DNA of 64,000 nt from Lachnospiraceae bacterium (GTDB lineage Bacteria > Bacillota > Clostridia > Lachnospirales > Lachnospiraceae): the NCBI GenBank assembly GCA_024690605.1, contig JAILOV010000006.1, forward strand, positions 62,001-126,000. The letters are read 5' to 3'. The notes beneath the pieces are model-generated. The model worked only from the letters and a program-made list of their open reading frames with translations, searched no databases and was not told the DNA's origin. A program made the translations under genes and the position numbers. Shown piece by piece: positions 1-8,965 of this stretch; the first letter of the stretch is position 1, and each line of letters begins with the position of its first letter.

Positions 1-1
1 C

Positions 2-523
2 ACGCCGTATTTCTACAGCGGTGACAAAAACGCCTCCGGCCTTCCAGAGGGGCGCGGTATCGCTGTCTACAGCGGGAACCGGTATTATTACGGCGAGTGG
101 AAGAACGGCAAACGCGAGGGGGCCGGTGACTGGTATCAGTTTTATCCCGAACGGATGCAGGATGTCGTGATCCTGCATGAGTACACGGGCAACTGGAAGA
201 ATGATCTGCCCAACGGAGAGGGCATTGATGTCTACGAATACGATCTGTCGCGCATGGATCTGGACACGCTCTATCCGATGAATTTCATCGGTTCCTTCAC
301 GGACGGACTCTGTGACGGGGAGATGCTGGTCATGCTTGAGGACGCGATCGGGAAGACCACCTCCTGGAAAGGAACCTGCGTCCGCGGCGTCTGGCAGCCT
401 GTTGACGGCAATCCTGATGTTGACGGCGGGATCCAGGCACTTTACTACCTGGATGATCCGAAGCAGCGGATCAGGATCTGGCCGGAATACAATAAGGAAT
501 ACGGGGTGTATCACGTCCGATGA
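2..523 (+). CDS. MORN-repeat protein, C-terminal part (5' end outside window)
   Basis: The reading frame is open from the first bases of the window, so the gene starts upstream. The visible 173 residues contain MORN-type repeats: YYYGEWKNGKREG near residue 25 and YTGNWKNDLPNGEG near residue 60, with a weaker third copy around FIGSFTDGLCDGEM. MORN repeats form beta-hairpin arrays that often bind membranes or proteins; the function here is unknown. The stop TGA overlaps the ATG of rlmH (ATGATG/TGA), so the two are probably co-transcribed and translationally coupled. No catalytic domain is visible in the part present. Confidence 0.75.
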   Translation, partial: TPYFYSGDKNASGLPEGRGIAVYSGNRYYYGEWKNGKREGAGDWYQFYPERMQDVVILHEYTGNWKNDLPNGEGIDVYEYDLSRMDLDTLYPMNFIGSFTDGLCDGEMLVMLEDAIGKTTSWKGTCVRGVWQPVDGNPDVDGGIQALYYLDDPKQRIRIWPEYNKEYGVYHVR

Positions 524-1002
524 TGCGGATCAGCATCCTGTCCGTGGGGAAACTCAAAGAACGCTTCTGGCGGGACGCCTGCGCGGAATATGAAAAGAGG
601 CTCTCCGGATACTGTGATCTGCACATGGCGGAGGTGGCCGACGAACGGACACCGGAGAGGATGTCGGACACGGAAAGAGTGCGCATCCTGGAAACGGAGG
701 GCATGAGGCTTCTTGCGGCAGCGGATCCCGGCGCACCTCTCTGGGTGCTGGATGTTCGCGGAAAACGCATGGATTCGGAGGCTTTTTCCGACTGTATAAA
801 GAGCGCGGGGATCCGCGGGGATTCTCATATCCAGTTTGTGATCGGCGGATCCTGCGGGGTCGCGGCCTCCGTGACCGACAGGGCGCAGATGCGGATCTCC
901 TTTTCGGACATGACCTTCCCGCACCAGCTGATGCGGGTCATCCTGCTGGAACAGATCTACCGCGGTTTTCGGATCATGCGCGGCGAACCGTATCACAAGT
1001 AG
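520..1002 (+). CDS. rlmH: 23S rRNA (pseudouridine1915-N3)-methyltransferase RlmH
   Basis: At 160 aa this matches the usual RlmH length. RlmH is a SPOUT methyltransferase that uses SAM to methylate pseudouridine 1915 in helix 69 of 23S rRNA in assembled ribosomes. Family marks seen are the N-terminal [11 protein letters not shown], the central [13 protein letters not shown], the SPOUT knot segment FVIGGSCGV and the C-terminal [17 protein letters not shown]...PYHK, which ends the protein as in the family. Two start codons lie side by side (520 and 523). The gene overlaps the upstream MORN gene by 4 bp. Confidence 0.95.
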   Translation: MMRISILSVGKLKERFWRDACAEYEKRLSGYCDLHMAEVADERTPERMSDTERVRILETEGMRLLAAADPGAPLWVLDVRGKRMDSEAFSDCIKSAGIRGDSHIQFVIGGSCGVAASVTDRAQMRISFSDMTFPHQLMRVILLEQIYRGFRIMRGEPYHK

Positions 1003-1039
1003 GCGGGCAGTCCACGGCAGAAAAGCTAAACGACGCTTT

Positions 1040-2047
1040 ATGAAAAAGGAAAACGAGAAAAAACTGCACCTGTCGGCCGAAGAAATGCAGCGGGTCTTCG
1101 GCGGAGGGGATCATTACATCAGAAAGATCGAAAAAGAGCTGCATGTTGAGATCATTGACCGGAACGGGGAGCTGCGCATTCTGGGCACGGGGTCGGCCCC
1201 CGCGCGCGCGGCGGATCTGCTGATCGCGCTCGCCGGGAGCAGCGCCGAGGATCTCGTCGAGCAGCGTGTGAATTACGGGATCGAGCTGGAACAGGAGCAG
1301 GAGACGGCCGGCGGGACCGGCGAGGTCATGGAGCAGATCGATGCCGACGTGATCTGTCACACGGTGGCAGGCAAGCCGGTGCGGCCCAAGACCCTCGGAC
1401 AGAAAGCCTATGTGGACGCGATCCGTTCCCATCTGATCGTGTTCGGCATCGGACCCGCGGGAACCGGAAAGACCTATCTGGCGATGGCCATGGCGATCAC
1501 GGCGTTCCTGCACGGAGAAGTGAGCCGGATCATCCTGACAAGACCGGCGATCGAAGCAGGCGAGAAACTCGGATTCCTTCCCGGTGATCTGCAGAGCAAG
1601 GTGGATCCGTATCTGAGACCGCTCTATGATGCGCTTTATCAGATCATGGGCGCCGAGAATTTTCTGAAGAACACGGAGCGCGGTCTGATCGAGGTCGCCC
1701 CGCTTGCCTATATGCGCGGCAGAACCCTCGACAACGCCTATATCATCCTGGATGAGGCCCAGAACACCACCCCGGAACAGATGAAGATGTTCCTGACCAG
1801 GATCGGCTTCGGTTCCAAAGTCGTGATCACGGGAGACGCCACCCAGAAGGATCTGATGCCCCATGTCCGTTCCGGGCTTGATGTCGCCCGGATGGTCCTG
1901 AAAAATGTAGAAGATATCGCGTTCTGCGAGCTGACCGGAAGAGATGTCGTCCGGCATCCGCTGGTGCAGAAGATCGTGCGTGCCTACGAAGTGTGGGAAG
2001 AAAAGCACGGGAAGGCATGGCAGCCGGAAGGAAAAAGGAAACGCTAG
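1040..2047 (+). CDS. phoH: PhoH family ATPase
   Basis: The 335-aa protein fits the PhoH/PhoL family of cytoplasmic ATPases linked to RNA metabolism. Walker A is seen as GPAGTGKT (about residue 138) and Walker B as [10 protein letters not shown] (about 235), followed by the TGD motif of sensor I and the RHPLVQKIV tail. The N-terminal ~90 residues match the small nucleic-acid-binding (KH-like) region of the family. It lies directly upstream of a YqfF-derived membrane protein and ybeY, the conserved phoH-yqfF-ybeY order of Firmicutes. The ribosome binding site is weak; the ATG was chosen because no earlier in-frame start fits. Confidence 0.93.
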   Translation: MKKENEKKLHLSAEEMQRVFGGGDHYIRKIEKELHVEIIDRNGELRILGTGSAPARAADLLIALAGSSAEDLVEQRVNYGIELEQEQETAGGTGEVMEQIDADVICHTVAGKPVRPKTLGQKAYVDAIRSHLIVFGIGPAGTGKTYLAMAMAITAFLHGEVSRIILTRPAIEAGEKLGFLPGDLQSKVDPYLRPLYDALYQIMGAENFLKNTERGLIEVAPLAYMRGRTLDNAYIILDEAQNTTPEQMKMFLTRIGFGSKVVITGDATQKDLMPHVRSGLDVARMVLKNVEDIAFCELTGRDVVRHPLVQKIVRAYEVWEEKHGKAWQPEGKRKR

Positions 2048-3238
2048 TTGGAAACAAAGCCCGGTAAAAAAATCTACTATACGCTCCTGTTCTCCGTCAC
2101 TTGTATCGGCGTGCTCGCGGCGTCCCTTCTGTATGGGCGGGACGTCTCGGAGATCATCCGGGCGGTCGTCAGTGCGGGCGTCGGCGCGGGAACCATCCTG
2201 TTCCTCTGGGAGGATCACTGTGCGCGGGGAAAACTGTTCAGCGATAACGGAAAGCATCCTAAGCGGTTTTTCTTCGGATATCTGTGCTCCTTTGCCCTGA
2301 CGCTCTTCCTGCCCCTGATCGTCGCGGATGCGTGGCCTTTTGTGGCGATCTATGTGCTGCTGGGTTTTCTTTCCTGTCCCTTTATCGGTGCCTGTTCGGG
2401 AACGATCCTGCTGATGCTCACGGTCCTGATCCAGGGGGGCGGGCTTCCCGAGTTCTTTATGTATGTGTTTGCCGGTTTTATCGCTCTGACGCTTTTCGGC
2501 GGTCTGGATGAGCAGGTGCGGGCGGGCCTTCCGCTCTTCATTGCGCTCCTGATGCAGACGGTCCTGCTGGTCTGCTATCATGTCATGTTCCTGAACGAAA
2601 GCCTGTCGCCTGCCGTTCTGATCGTGCCGGTCATCAATGCGTTCATCAATTTTGCGCTGCTCATCGTCATCCTCAATGTCTACGCTTTTCACGTGGTCCG
2701 GAGGGACGCGGAGCGCTACATGGAGATCAATGATCCGGCCTTTGCTCTGATGCTTAAGATCCGCGATGTGAGCGAAGCGGAATACCAGCGTGCGATCCAC
2801 ACGGATTATCTGACGCAGCGTGTGGCTGCGGCATTGGATATGGATCAGCAGAGAGTGCGCAGCTGCTCCTACTATCATCGTGCGGCGGTAGTCCTCACGG
2901 AAAGAGAGCCGGAGAAGGTGCTGGCGCTTTTCAGAGAGTATCATTTCCCGGAGGATGCGATCACGCTTCTGGAAGAGGTGATCCGGCACAAAAAAGGGGA
3001 GCGGATGTCCGCGGAGGCAACGGTCGTGAACCTGTGCGAGACCATGATCGCCTCCCTCCAGTTCATGTTCCAGAAGAACAGCAAGGCGCAGCTGGACTAT
3101 GCGCTTTTGGTTGACAAGATCTTCGAAAAAAAGGAGAGCGACGGAGAACTGAGAGAGAGCGATCTGTCGCTTCGGGGACTTCGTATCACAAAAGAGATGC
3201 TCAAGAAAGAGACGCTGTATTATGATTTTCTTCGTTGA
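2048..3238 (+). CDS. Degenerate YqfF/PgpH-like membrane protein without HD catalytic site
   Basis: The 396-aa protein starts with TTG directly after the phoH stop. About seven hydrophobic helices occupy residues 10-220, followed by a cytoplasmic domain. By position (between phoH and ybeY) and by the C-terminal motif ESDGELRESDLSLRGLR it descends from the YqfF/PgpH 7TM-HD family of cyclic-di-AMP phosphodiesterases. Canonical members are about 700 aa with a large extracellular 7TMR-HDED domain, which is absent here. The catalytic YYHDIGK motif reads YYHRAAVV (His277 kept, Asp replaced by Arg278), and roughly 30 residues that normally carry further metal ligands are missing. I infer loss of phosphodiesterase activity with retention of a structural or sensory role. 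The last codons overlap ybeY by 17 bp. Confidence 0.75.
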   Translation: METKPGKKIYYTLLFSVTCIGVLAASLLYGRDVSEIIRAVVSAGVGAGTILFLWEDHCARGKLFSDNGKHPKRFFFGYLCSFALTLFLPLIVADAWPFVAIYVLLGFLSCPFIGACSGTILLMLTVLIQGGGLPEFFMYVFAGFIALTLFGGLDEQVRAGLPLFIALLMQTVLLVCYHVMFLNESLSPAVLIVPVINAFINFALLIVILNVYAFHVVRRDAERYMEINDPAFALMLKIRDVSEAEYQRAIHTDYLTQRVAAALDMDQQRVRSCSYYHRAAVVLTEREPEKVLALFREYHFPEDAITLLEEVIRHKKGERMSAEATVVNLCETMIASLQFMFQKNSKAQLDYALLVDKIFEKKESDGELRESDLSLRGLRITKEMLKKETLYYDFLR

Positions 3239-3749
3239 GAACGACACGGATTTCGATCCGGATGCGGAAGCCGGTGTTCGGGATCTTCCGCTGTTCTGCG
3301 AACAGATCGGCGATGAGATCCTGAAAAGAGAGGGGATCGGCGAGGATAAGGGAACGATGGAGGCCTCTCTGTATCTGGTCGGAGAGGACGCGATCCGGGA
3401 ACTCAATCTGATGCACCGCAATATCAATGCCGCAACGGATGTGCTCTCCTTTCCGAACATCGATTTTGAGACGCCGGGGCATCCGGCGCGGGATCTCTCC
3501 CTTGCGGAGGCGGACATCACGGATCCGGAGACCGGGCACATCCTGCTGGGAGATATCGTCATCAATACCGCGCGGGTCCTTTCCCAGGCACGGGAATTCG
3601 GACACAGCACAAAAAGGGAACTTGCTTTCCTGATCACACACAGTCTGCTGCATCTTCTCGGCTATGATCACATGACGCCCGAGGAGGCGGCAGTGATGGA
3701 AAGCAGACAGGAAGAGACACTTGCGGCACTCGGGATCACAAGGAGTTGA
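3222..3749 (+). CDS. ybeY: Endoribonuclease YbeY (rRNA maturation factor)
   Basis: YbeY is a zinc-dependent single-strand endoribonuclease needed for 16S rRNA 3' maturation and ribosome quality control. The 175-aa product has the diagnostic three-histidine zinc motif HSLLHLLGYDH near residue 145, preceded by the conserved NATDVLSFP-like segment (NAATDVLSFPN) and LLGDIVI. Length is typical. It overlaps the preceding YqfF-like gene by 17 bp and is followed at once by a membrane protein gene, so it sits inside an operon. Confidence 0.96.
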   Translation: MIFFVENDTDFDPDAEAGVRDLPLFCEQIGDEILKREGIGEDKGTMEASLYLVGEDAIRELNLMHRNINAATDVLSFPNIDFETPGHPARDLSLAEADITDPETGHILLGDIVINTARVLSQAREFGHSTKRELAFLITHSLLHLLGYDHMTPEEAAVMESRQEETLAALGITRS

Positions 3750-3751
3750 CA

Positions 3752-5380
3752 GTGGCAGGAGGGATCAGAAAACTCAGGGGCAGAACACGCGCTGACCGGG
3801 CGACGGCTAATACGCTCGGCGATATGGCCGTGTTTTTTTTCCTGCCGATCCTGCAGATCCGCGCTATCGGTGCGGAGGGCGCTGCGATCCTGATCCTGCC
3901 TTTCGGTGCGATCGTACTCATGCATCTTCTTTCCGAGGCGATCTGGGAGCGTCCGACCTATCGCGGCGTCAGGCTGCTTTTGCGCTCGGGAAGAGAAGGG
4001 GAGGCGGCGGACTGCAGGCGGAAGATGTCCCGTTTCGGTGCTCTGACGGGTCTTGTGATCGCGCTCGTGCTTCCGATGATCGCTCCGCTGCTGTTCGGAG
4101 ACGAAGCCTCGCGGATGGGGACCGGATGGATCATGCTCGCTGTTCTGCCGGCGCTGGTCTTCGCCGGCGCGATCGGCCCGAGAAAGGGCTTTCTCCGCGC
4201 GCAGGGAGCCGGTGCGGAGCTTGTCCTGACGGTTCTGCTGCAGACACTTTTGCTGATCTTCATGCCCTGTGTTTTTGGCGTCATTCTGGGGAGATACGGT
4301 GCACGGGTGGATGCGCTGCTCCTGACGGATCAGTATGCGGCGGTATATGGCGCTATCGGCGCGATGGCCGGCATGAGTCTCGCCTTTTTCTGCGCCTGGC
4401 TGATCGTCTTTGTCGCAGGACTGAAATTCCGCGTGCCGAATCTCGCGCTCGGTTCGGGACGTCCCAGAGGCGGCTATGCCTATTTTTCCACGGATGGAGT
4501 GCTGTTCCTGGCGGGTTTTGCCGTCTGTATCTTTGATCTCTGGCGATTTTTCCACGCAGCGCTCTCCGAAAAGGAGGCGGCGCTTGTCACCGACGGCACC
4601 GTGCTCTCCGGCGCCGCGCTGTTCGGACGGTTCGGTGCGACGGTCTTTGCTCCTTTTGTGATGATCGGCTGCATCCTGAGCATACCGTTCATTCTCTCCG
4701 TTTATCAGATCCATGCACGTTTCCAGCGGGAGGATGACGCTTCGGCGATCGACCGCTACGCCGGCATGATCCGTCACGCGATGATCCTGTTCCTGCCCGT
4801 CACCTTTTTGCTGAGTGCGCTGGCGACGCCCGTGCAGACGATCATCAACGGAAAACCGGATGAGATGATGGAGGGACTGTTCAGGATCCAGATCCTGGCG
4901 GTGCCGCTTCTGGCTTTCGGGATCCTGCTGGCGCTTCTGTTTGTCAAATGCGGGAGTGTCCGCGCCGTTCTCCTTGCTGGAGCGGCCGGTATCGCGGTGC
5001 ATGTCATCGCGGTCTTTCTGTTCACCGCGGGAGGCCGGGGGATCTATGCTTATGTTTTTGCACATCTTCTCGGTTTTCTTGTGTTTGTTTCCGTGACGGG
5101 CGTGCTTCTTGCCGCGGCTTTTTCCTATCGCCAGGAATGGGTGCACGGCCTGATCATCCCGTTTCTTTCGGCGGCAGTTTCCGCGCTGCCCGGTTTTGCC
5201 CTTGCATCCGTCCTTTCGGGTGTGATCGGGGAGATCCTGACAGTCGTGCTGGTGACCGCGGTCGGCCTGCTTCTCTACATGGTGCTGCTCACCGTCTTTC
5301 ACGGGATCACGGAATATGAACTCTATCACATTCCCGGCGGGAAACTGTTTGTCGGCCTGTCCAGGCTGTTCGGCCGTTGA
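3752..5380 (+). CDS. Polysaccharide flippase-like membrane protein (MATE/MVF/SpoVB-like)
   Basis: The 542-aa protein is very hydrophobic, with roughly 12-14 membrane helices and few soluble loops. The overall pattern (N-terminal RADRATANTLGDMAVFFFLPI, repeated helical hairpins, a central break near residue 310) resembles the MVF/MATE-like flippases SpoVB and MurJ, which move lipid-linked sugars across the membrane; that assignment is moderate. GTG at 3752 is preferred because AGGAG lies 6 bp upstream; a TTG at 3746 is also in frame and overlaps the ybeY stop. Its stop region abuts the next FAD enzyme gene, suggesting one operon. Confidence 0.6.
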   Translation: MAGGIRKLRGRTRADRATANTLGDMAVFFFLPILQIRAIGAEGAAILILPFGAIVLMHLLSEAIWERPTYRGVRLLLRSGREGEAADCRRKMSRFGALTGLVIALVLPMIAPLLFGDEASRMGTGWIMLAVLPALVFAGAIGPRKGFLRAQGAGAELVLTVLLQTLLLIFMPCVFGVILGRYGARVDALLLTDQYAAVYGAIGAMAGMSLAFFCAWLIVFVAGLKFRVPNLALGSGRPRGGYAYFSTDGVLFLAGFAVCIFDLWRFFHAALSEKEAALVTDGTVLSGAALFGRFGATVFAPFVMIGCILSIPFILSVYQIHARFQREDDASAIDRYAGMIRHAMILFLPVTFLLSALATPVQTIINGKPDEMMEGLFRIQILAVPLLAFGILLALLFVKCGSVRAVLLAGAAGIAVHVIAVFLFTAGGRGIYAYVFAHLLGFLVFVSVTGVLLAAAFSYRQEWVHGLIIPFLSAAVSALPGFALASVLSGVIGEILTVVLVTAVGLLLYMVLLTVFHGITEYELYHIPGGKLFVGLSRLFGR

Positions 5381-5382
5381 GC

Positions 5383-6669
5383 ATGAAGGAGCATCCCGCA
5401 GGAGCGCGAAAGGTCCTTGTTTTCGGTGCCGGTCCCGCCGGTATGACGGCAGCGATCAGCGCCGCCCGGAGCGGTGCCCGTGTCACGCTGGTTGAAAAAA
5501 CGGATGAGATCGGCAGAAAACTGTCCATGACGGGCAACGGACGCGCCAATCTCTCCAATCGAAACCTGACCCACGAGATGTATCATACCGAAGCCGCCGG
5601 GCGGATGGACGGCTTCCTTTCCCGTTTCGGCACGTCGGAACTCATTTCCTTTTTATCCTCGATCGGACTCCTGACGCGATGGGAGGGCGACGGCCTGTAT
5701 CCCGTTTCCGGGCAGGCGTCGGCCGCAGTCCTTGCGCTTCGGCGGTCCTGTGAACGGTCGGGTGTAGAAATGATCACAGGCGCACAGCTGAAGACCGTCA
5801 CACCGAAACCTGCCGGCGGCTTTGTCTGCGGAGCGGGCGGCCGAGAGTTTTCCGCGGATGCGGTGATCCTTGCGACCGGCGGCCTTTCCGGACCGCGTTC
5901 CTGCCAGGCGAGCGGAGATGCCTATTATCTCTGTGAACAGCTGGGGATTCCCTGTACCCCGCGATATCCGGCACTGGTGCCGCTGATCGTCGAGGATGAA
6001 ACACTTCCGCAGAAAACGGGTGTGCGTGCGTGGGCCCGGATCCGTTTTTTCGCGGAGCGGGACCGGGACAGAAAACCGATCGCGGATGAATTCGGAGAAG
6101 TGCAGTTCACGGCAAAGAGCGTTTCCGGGATCCCGGTGCTGCAGGCCTCCGATATCGTTGCCCGCGCTCTGCATGACGGTTTCGATGTCCGTGCGGAGGT
6201 GGACCTGTTCCCCGAGGTTACGGAAACGGCGTGGCAGGATCTGACGGCGGATCTGACCGGGCGTTTTTCTTCGGAGACGGTGCTGAACGTACTGTGCGGG
6301 ATCTGCAACGCATCTCTTGCGGAGAGCATTCTCAGGCGCCTGTCCCTGACGGAAACGGACCGGATGTCCGATCTTTCCCCGGACCTGCGGAACGCTCTTT
6401 TCAAGCAGCTTCGGGCGTTTCCCGTGCGGATCCGCGGTATCGGAGACTATGCGCGTGCGCAGGCGACCGCCGGCGGCGCGTCTCTCGCGGAACTGGATGA
6501 TGACTGTCAGAGCCGCAGGATCCCCGGCCTGTATCTGGCGGGGGAACTTGTCGATGTCAACGGGCGCTGCGGCGGCTACAATCTGCACTGGGCTTTCTTA
6601 AGCGGGATGCTCTCCGGTGTTCATGCCGCCCGCGGCAGGTCGTTTGAGCCCGACGACGCGGAGGGCTGA
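5383..6669 (+). CDS. NAD(P)/FAD-dependent oxidoreductase, HI0933/BaiN family
   Basis: The 428-aa flavoprotein belongs to the HI0933-like (YhiN/BaiN) family. The N-terminal Rossmann motif FGAGPAGMTAAISAARSG binds FAD, followed by the family signature MTGNGRANLSN about 30 residues later. The C-terminal LAGELVDVNGRCGGYNLHWAF is the usual second FAD contact ending this family. Substrates are mostly unknown; related BaiN reduces bile-acid intermediates. ATG at 5383 is used rather than the in-frame TTG at 5377 that overlaps the upstream stop. A second, unrelated-subfamily FAD enzyme follows 3 bp later. Confidence 0.88.
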   Translation: MKEHPAGARKVLVFGAGPAGMTAAISAARSGARVTLVEKTDEIGRKLSMTGNGRANLSNRNLTHEMYHTEAAGRMDGFLSRFGTSELISFLSSIGLLTRWEGDGLYPVSGQASAAVLALRRSCERSGVEMITGAQLKTVTPKPAGGFVCGAGGREFSADAVILATGGLSGPRSCQASGDAYYLCEQLGIPCTPRYPALVPLIVEDETLPQKTGVRAWARIRFFAERDRDRKPIADEFGEVQFTAKSVSGIPVLQASDIVARALHDGFDVRAEVDLFPEVTETAWQDLTADLTGRFSSETVLNVLCGICNASLAESILRRLSLTETDRMSDLSPDLRNALFKQLRAFPVRIRGIGDYARAQATAGGASLAELDDDCQSRRIPGLYLAGELVDVNGRCGGYNLHWAFLSGMLSGVHAARGRSFEPDDAEG

Positions 6670-6672
6670 GAT

Positions 6673-8340
6673 ATGCTCAGGCTGGAGCAGGTGCGGATCC
6701 CGATCGATCCCGGGAAACGGCGGGAACCTTGGAAGCCGGAGGCAGCCTTGAAAAGAAAGGCTGCATCGGTCCTGCATCTCGATCCCACCGGGATCGAGAC
6801 GGTCACGATCGTGCGGCATTCGATCGACGCGCGCAGGAAACCGCGGCTGTTTGATGTCTGGACGCTGGATGTAGAGCTTTCCGACAAAAGAGCGGAGGAG
6901 AAGCTCGCTTCAAAACTGCCGGCCGGTGTGAGCCTTCGGAAGCCACCGGCGGAACACCCGATGGCTGCCGTATCGGACAGGAAGTGTCTGACCGCACGTC
7001 CGGTCGTGGTCGGGGCCGGTCCCGCCGGCCTGTTCTGCGCCTATGCTCTGGCAAAGGCGGGGTTTCGGCCGCTCCTTCTGGAAAGGGGGGCGGATACGGC
7101 GGAACGCGATGCGGCAGTGCGGAAATTCTGGTCTGACGGCTCACTCGATCCCGAGAACAACATTCCGTTCGGCCTCGGCGGTGCCGGCACCTTTTCCGAC
7201 GGAAAACTCTCCACGGGCGTGCGGGACCACAGCGGAGACGGCGCGGAGATCCTGCGCGCTTTTGTTGCGATGGGGGCACCGGCGGATATCCTCTATGAAG
7301 CGCATCCGCATATCGGCACCGATATCCTGAAAGGAGTCGTGGAGAACTTCCGCAGACAGATCGAGGAAAACGGCGGCGAAGTGCTGCTGAAGACCAGATT
7401 GACCGGGATCGCTTTTGACGGGAAAAGCGGAAGGCTGACCGGGATCACGACAACGGCCGGCGATTTCTCCGAGCAGGTGCTTGTGCTGGCGATCGGACAC
7501 AGCGCGCGGGACACCTTTGCCATGCTCTGCGAGAACGGGCTGGAAATGGAACAGAAGGCTTTCGCTGTCGGATTCCGTGTGGCGCATCCGCAGGAGATGA
7601 TCGACCGCGCACAGTACGGGATGCCCGCGGGTGATCAGCTCCCGCCGGCTGTCTACAAACTGACGGCGAATGCCTGCGGACGGGGCGTCTATTCCTTTTG
7701 CATGTGCCCCGGCGGGCGGATCGTCAATGCCTCCTCCGAGCCGGGCAGGCTCTGTGTGAACGGCATGAGCGAGCGCGCCAGGGACGGGAGATATGCTAAC
7801 AGTGCAATCGTGGTCACGGTGGCGCCGGAAGACTATCGGGTGGACGGGCTTCCGCTGGAAGGGGTGGCTTTTCAGCGGACGCTGGAGGAACGGGCCTTCA
7901 GGGCCGGAGCCGGCAGGATCCCGGTCTCCTCCTATATCGATTTCGCAAAGCGTGTCCGCGGGGTATCCGGATCATTCCCGGCGGCCCCGGATCCGGCGGA
8001 TCCCGCGGCGTGTTTCTGCGGGGGCTTTCATTATGCCGATCTCTCCGGGATCCTTTCCGAAGAGCTGAATGAGGCGATCGTGACGGCGATGCCGCTGTTC
8101 GGCAGACAGATCCGCGGCTATGACGGAGCGGAGGCGCTCTTTGCCGGCATTGAGAGCAGAACCTCGTCCCCCGTGCGCATGCCGCGCGGCGGAGACGGTC
8201 AGGCGACAGGACACGCGGGGGTGTATCCGTGCGGGGAAGGCGCGGGATACGCCGGCGGGATCATGTCCGCGGCGATGGACGGACTGCGGACGGCGCGGCA
8301 GATCATGGAACAGTATGCGCCTGCGGGGGAGCATATCTGA
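6673..8340 (+). CDS. FAD-dependent dehydrogenase, COG2509 family
   Basis: The 555-aa protein has an N-terminal domain of about 100 residues (ending near the PPAEHP segment) followed by a Rossmann FAD site VVGAGPAGLFCAYALAKAG at about residue 110. Family marks include the NNIPFGLGGAGTFSDGKL segment and the C-terminal YPCGEGAGYAGGIMSAAMDG, typical of the COG2509 uncharacterised FAD-dependent dehydrogenases. The N-terminal segment with VRHSIDARRKP is a conserved substrate- or RNA-binding-like domain of the family. Its TGA overlaps the ATG of the following cyclo-ligase by 1 bp (TGATGG), implying translational coupling. Confidence 0.9.
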   Translation: MLRLEQVRIPIDPGKRREPWKPEAALKRKAASVLHLDPTGIETVTIVRHSIDARRKPRLFDVWTLDVELSDKRAEEKLASKLPAGVSLRKPPAEHPMAAVSDRKCLTARPVVVGAGPAGLFCAYALAKAGFRPLLLERGADTAERDAAVRKFWSDGSLDPENNIPFGLGGAGTFSDGKLSTGVRDHSGDGAEILRAFVAMGAPADILYEAHPHIGTDILKGVVENFRRQIEENGGEVLLKTRLTGIAFDGKSGRLTGITTTAGDFSEQVLVLAIGHSARDTFAMLCENGLEMEQKAFAVGFRVAHPQEMIDRAQYGMPAGDQLPPAVYKLTANACGRGVYSFCMCPGGRIVNASSEPGRLCVNGMSERARDGRYANSAIVVTVAPEDYRVDGLPLEGVAFQRTLEERAFRAGAGRIPVSSYIDFAKRVRGVSGSFPAAPDPADPAACFCGGFHYADLSGILSEELNEAIVTAMPLFGRQIRGYDGAEALFAGIESRTSSPVRMPRGGDGQATGHAGVYPCGEGAGYAGGIMSAAMDGLRTARQIMEQYAPAGEHI

Positions 8341-8942
8341 TGGAAAAAGCAGAGATCCGCGCGCGGGCACTTTCGGCGAGGGATGCCATTCCCGCGCAGA
8401 CGAGGCGGGAGATGGACCGGCGGATCAGGGAACGGCTGTATGCTCTTCCCGTATGGCAGATGTCGAAGACAGTCCTTACCTATCTTTCCTTCGGCTCCGA
8501 GGTTGATACCTGGGAGATCGCGGGACAGGCCGTCTCGGAAAACAAGGCGCTCTTCTGTCCGCGGATCATGGACAGGAGGGCGGGACACATGGCGTTTTAC
8601 CGTACGGATCCCGAACACACCATGCCCGGTTTTCGCGGGATTCGGGAGCCCGTCGGGAATGAGATGTGGGATGCGGCGCGTGCATCCGGCGGGGTGCTGC
8701 TTCTGATGCCGGGTGTCGCTTTTTCCGTAAACGGGGACCGGATCGGCTATGGCGGCGGATTCTATGATAGATTTCTCGCGGATCGCGCCGATTTGATGAA
8801 TCGTGTCGCCCTGTGTTATGATGTTCAGGTGATGAGAGAGTTTTCTGCCGGAGCAGACACGTTTCCGCAGACGGCAACGGATGTCCGCGTGCAGCGGATC
8901 ATCACGGAGAACGGTGTGATCATTTGTGAAGGAGGAACCTGA
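8340..8942 (+). CDS. 5-formyltetrahydrofolate cyclo-ligase
   Basis: The enzyme converts 5-formyl-THF to 5,10-methenyl-THF using ATP. The 200-aa length is usual. The N-terminal basic segment KAEIRARALSARDAI fits the family, and the C-terminal glycine-rich GYGGGFYDRFLA is the diagnostic substrate/ATP loop, preceded by LMPGVAFSVNGDRI. The start at 8340 was chosen because it overlaps the upstream stop and gives the family N terminus; a longer frame opening at 8229 lies within the previous gene. It ends a tight run of genes that begins at rlmH. Confidence 0.94.
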   Translation: MEKAEIRARALSARDAIPAQTRREMDRRIRERLYALPVWQMSKTVLTYLSFGSEVDTWEIAGQAVSENKALFCPRIMDRRAGHMAFYRTDPEHTMPGFRGIREPVGNEMWDAARASGGVLLLMPGVAFSVNGDRIGYGGGFYDRFLADRADLMNRVALCYDVQVMREFSAGADTFPQTATDVRVQRIITENGVIICEGGT

Positions 8943-8965
8943 CCGGAAGACCGGTCGGATCAGAG

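Noticed and set aside
974-3637. Long open frame on the - strand (887 codons) opposite phoH, the YqfF-like gene and ybeY
   Set aside because: It is a mirror of GC-rich codon usage; the + strand genes are clearly recognised families, and the translated - frame is rich in His, Arg and Asp with no recognisable motif.
8229-8339. Upstream extension of the cyclo-ligase gene
   Set aside because: It lies inside the COG2509 gene; the 1-bp overlapping ATG at 8340 gives the normal N terminus.
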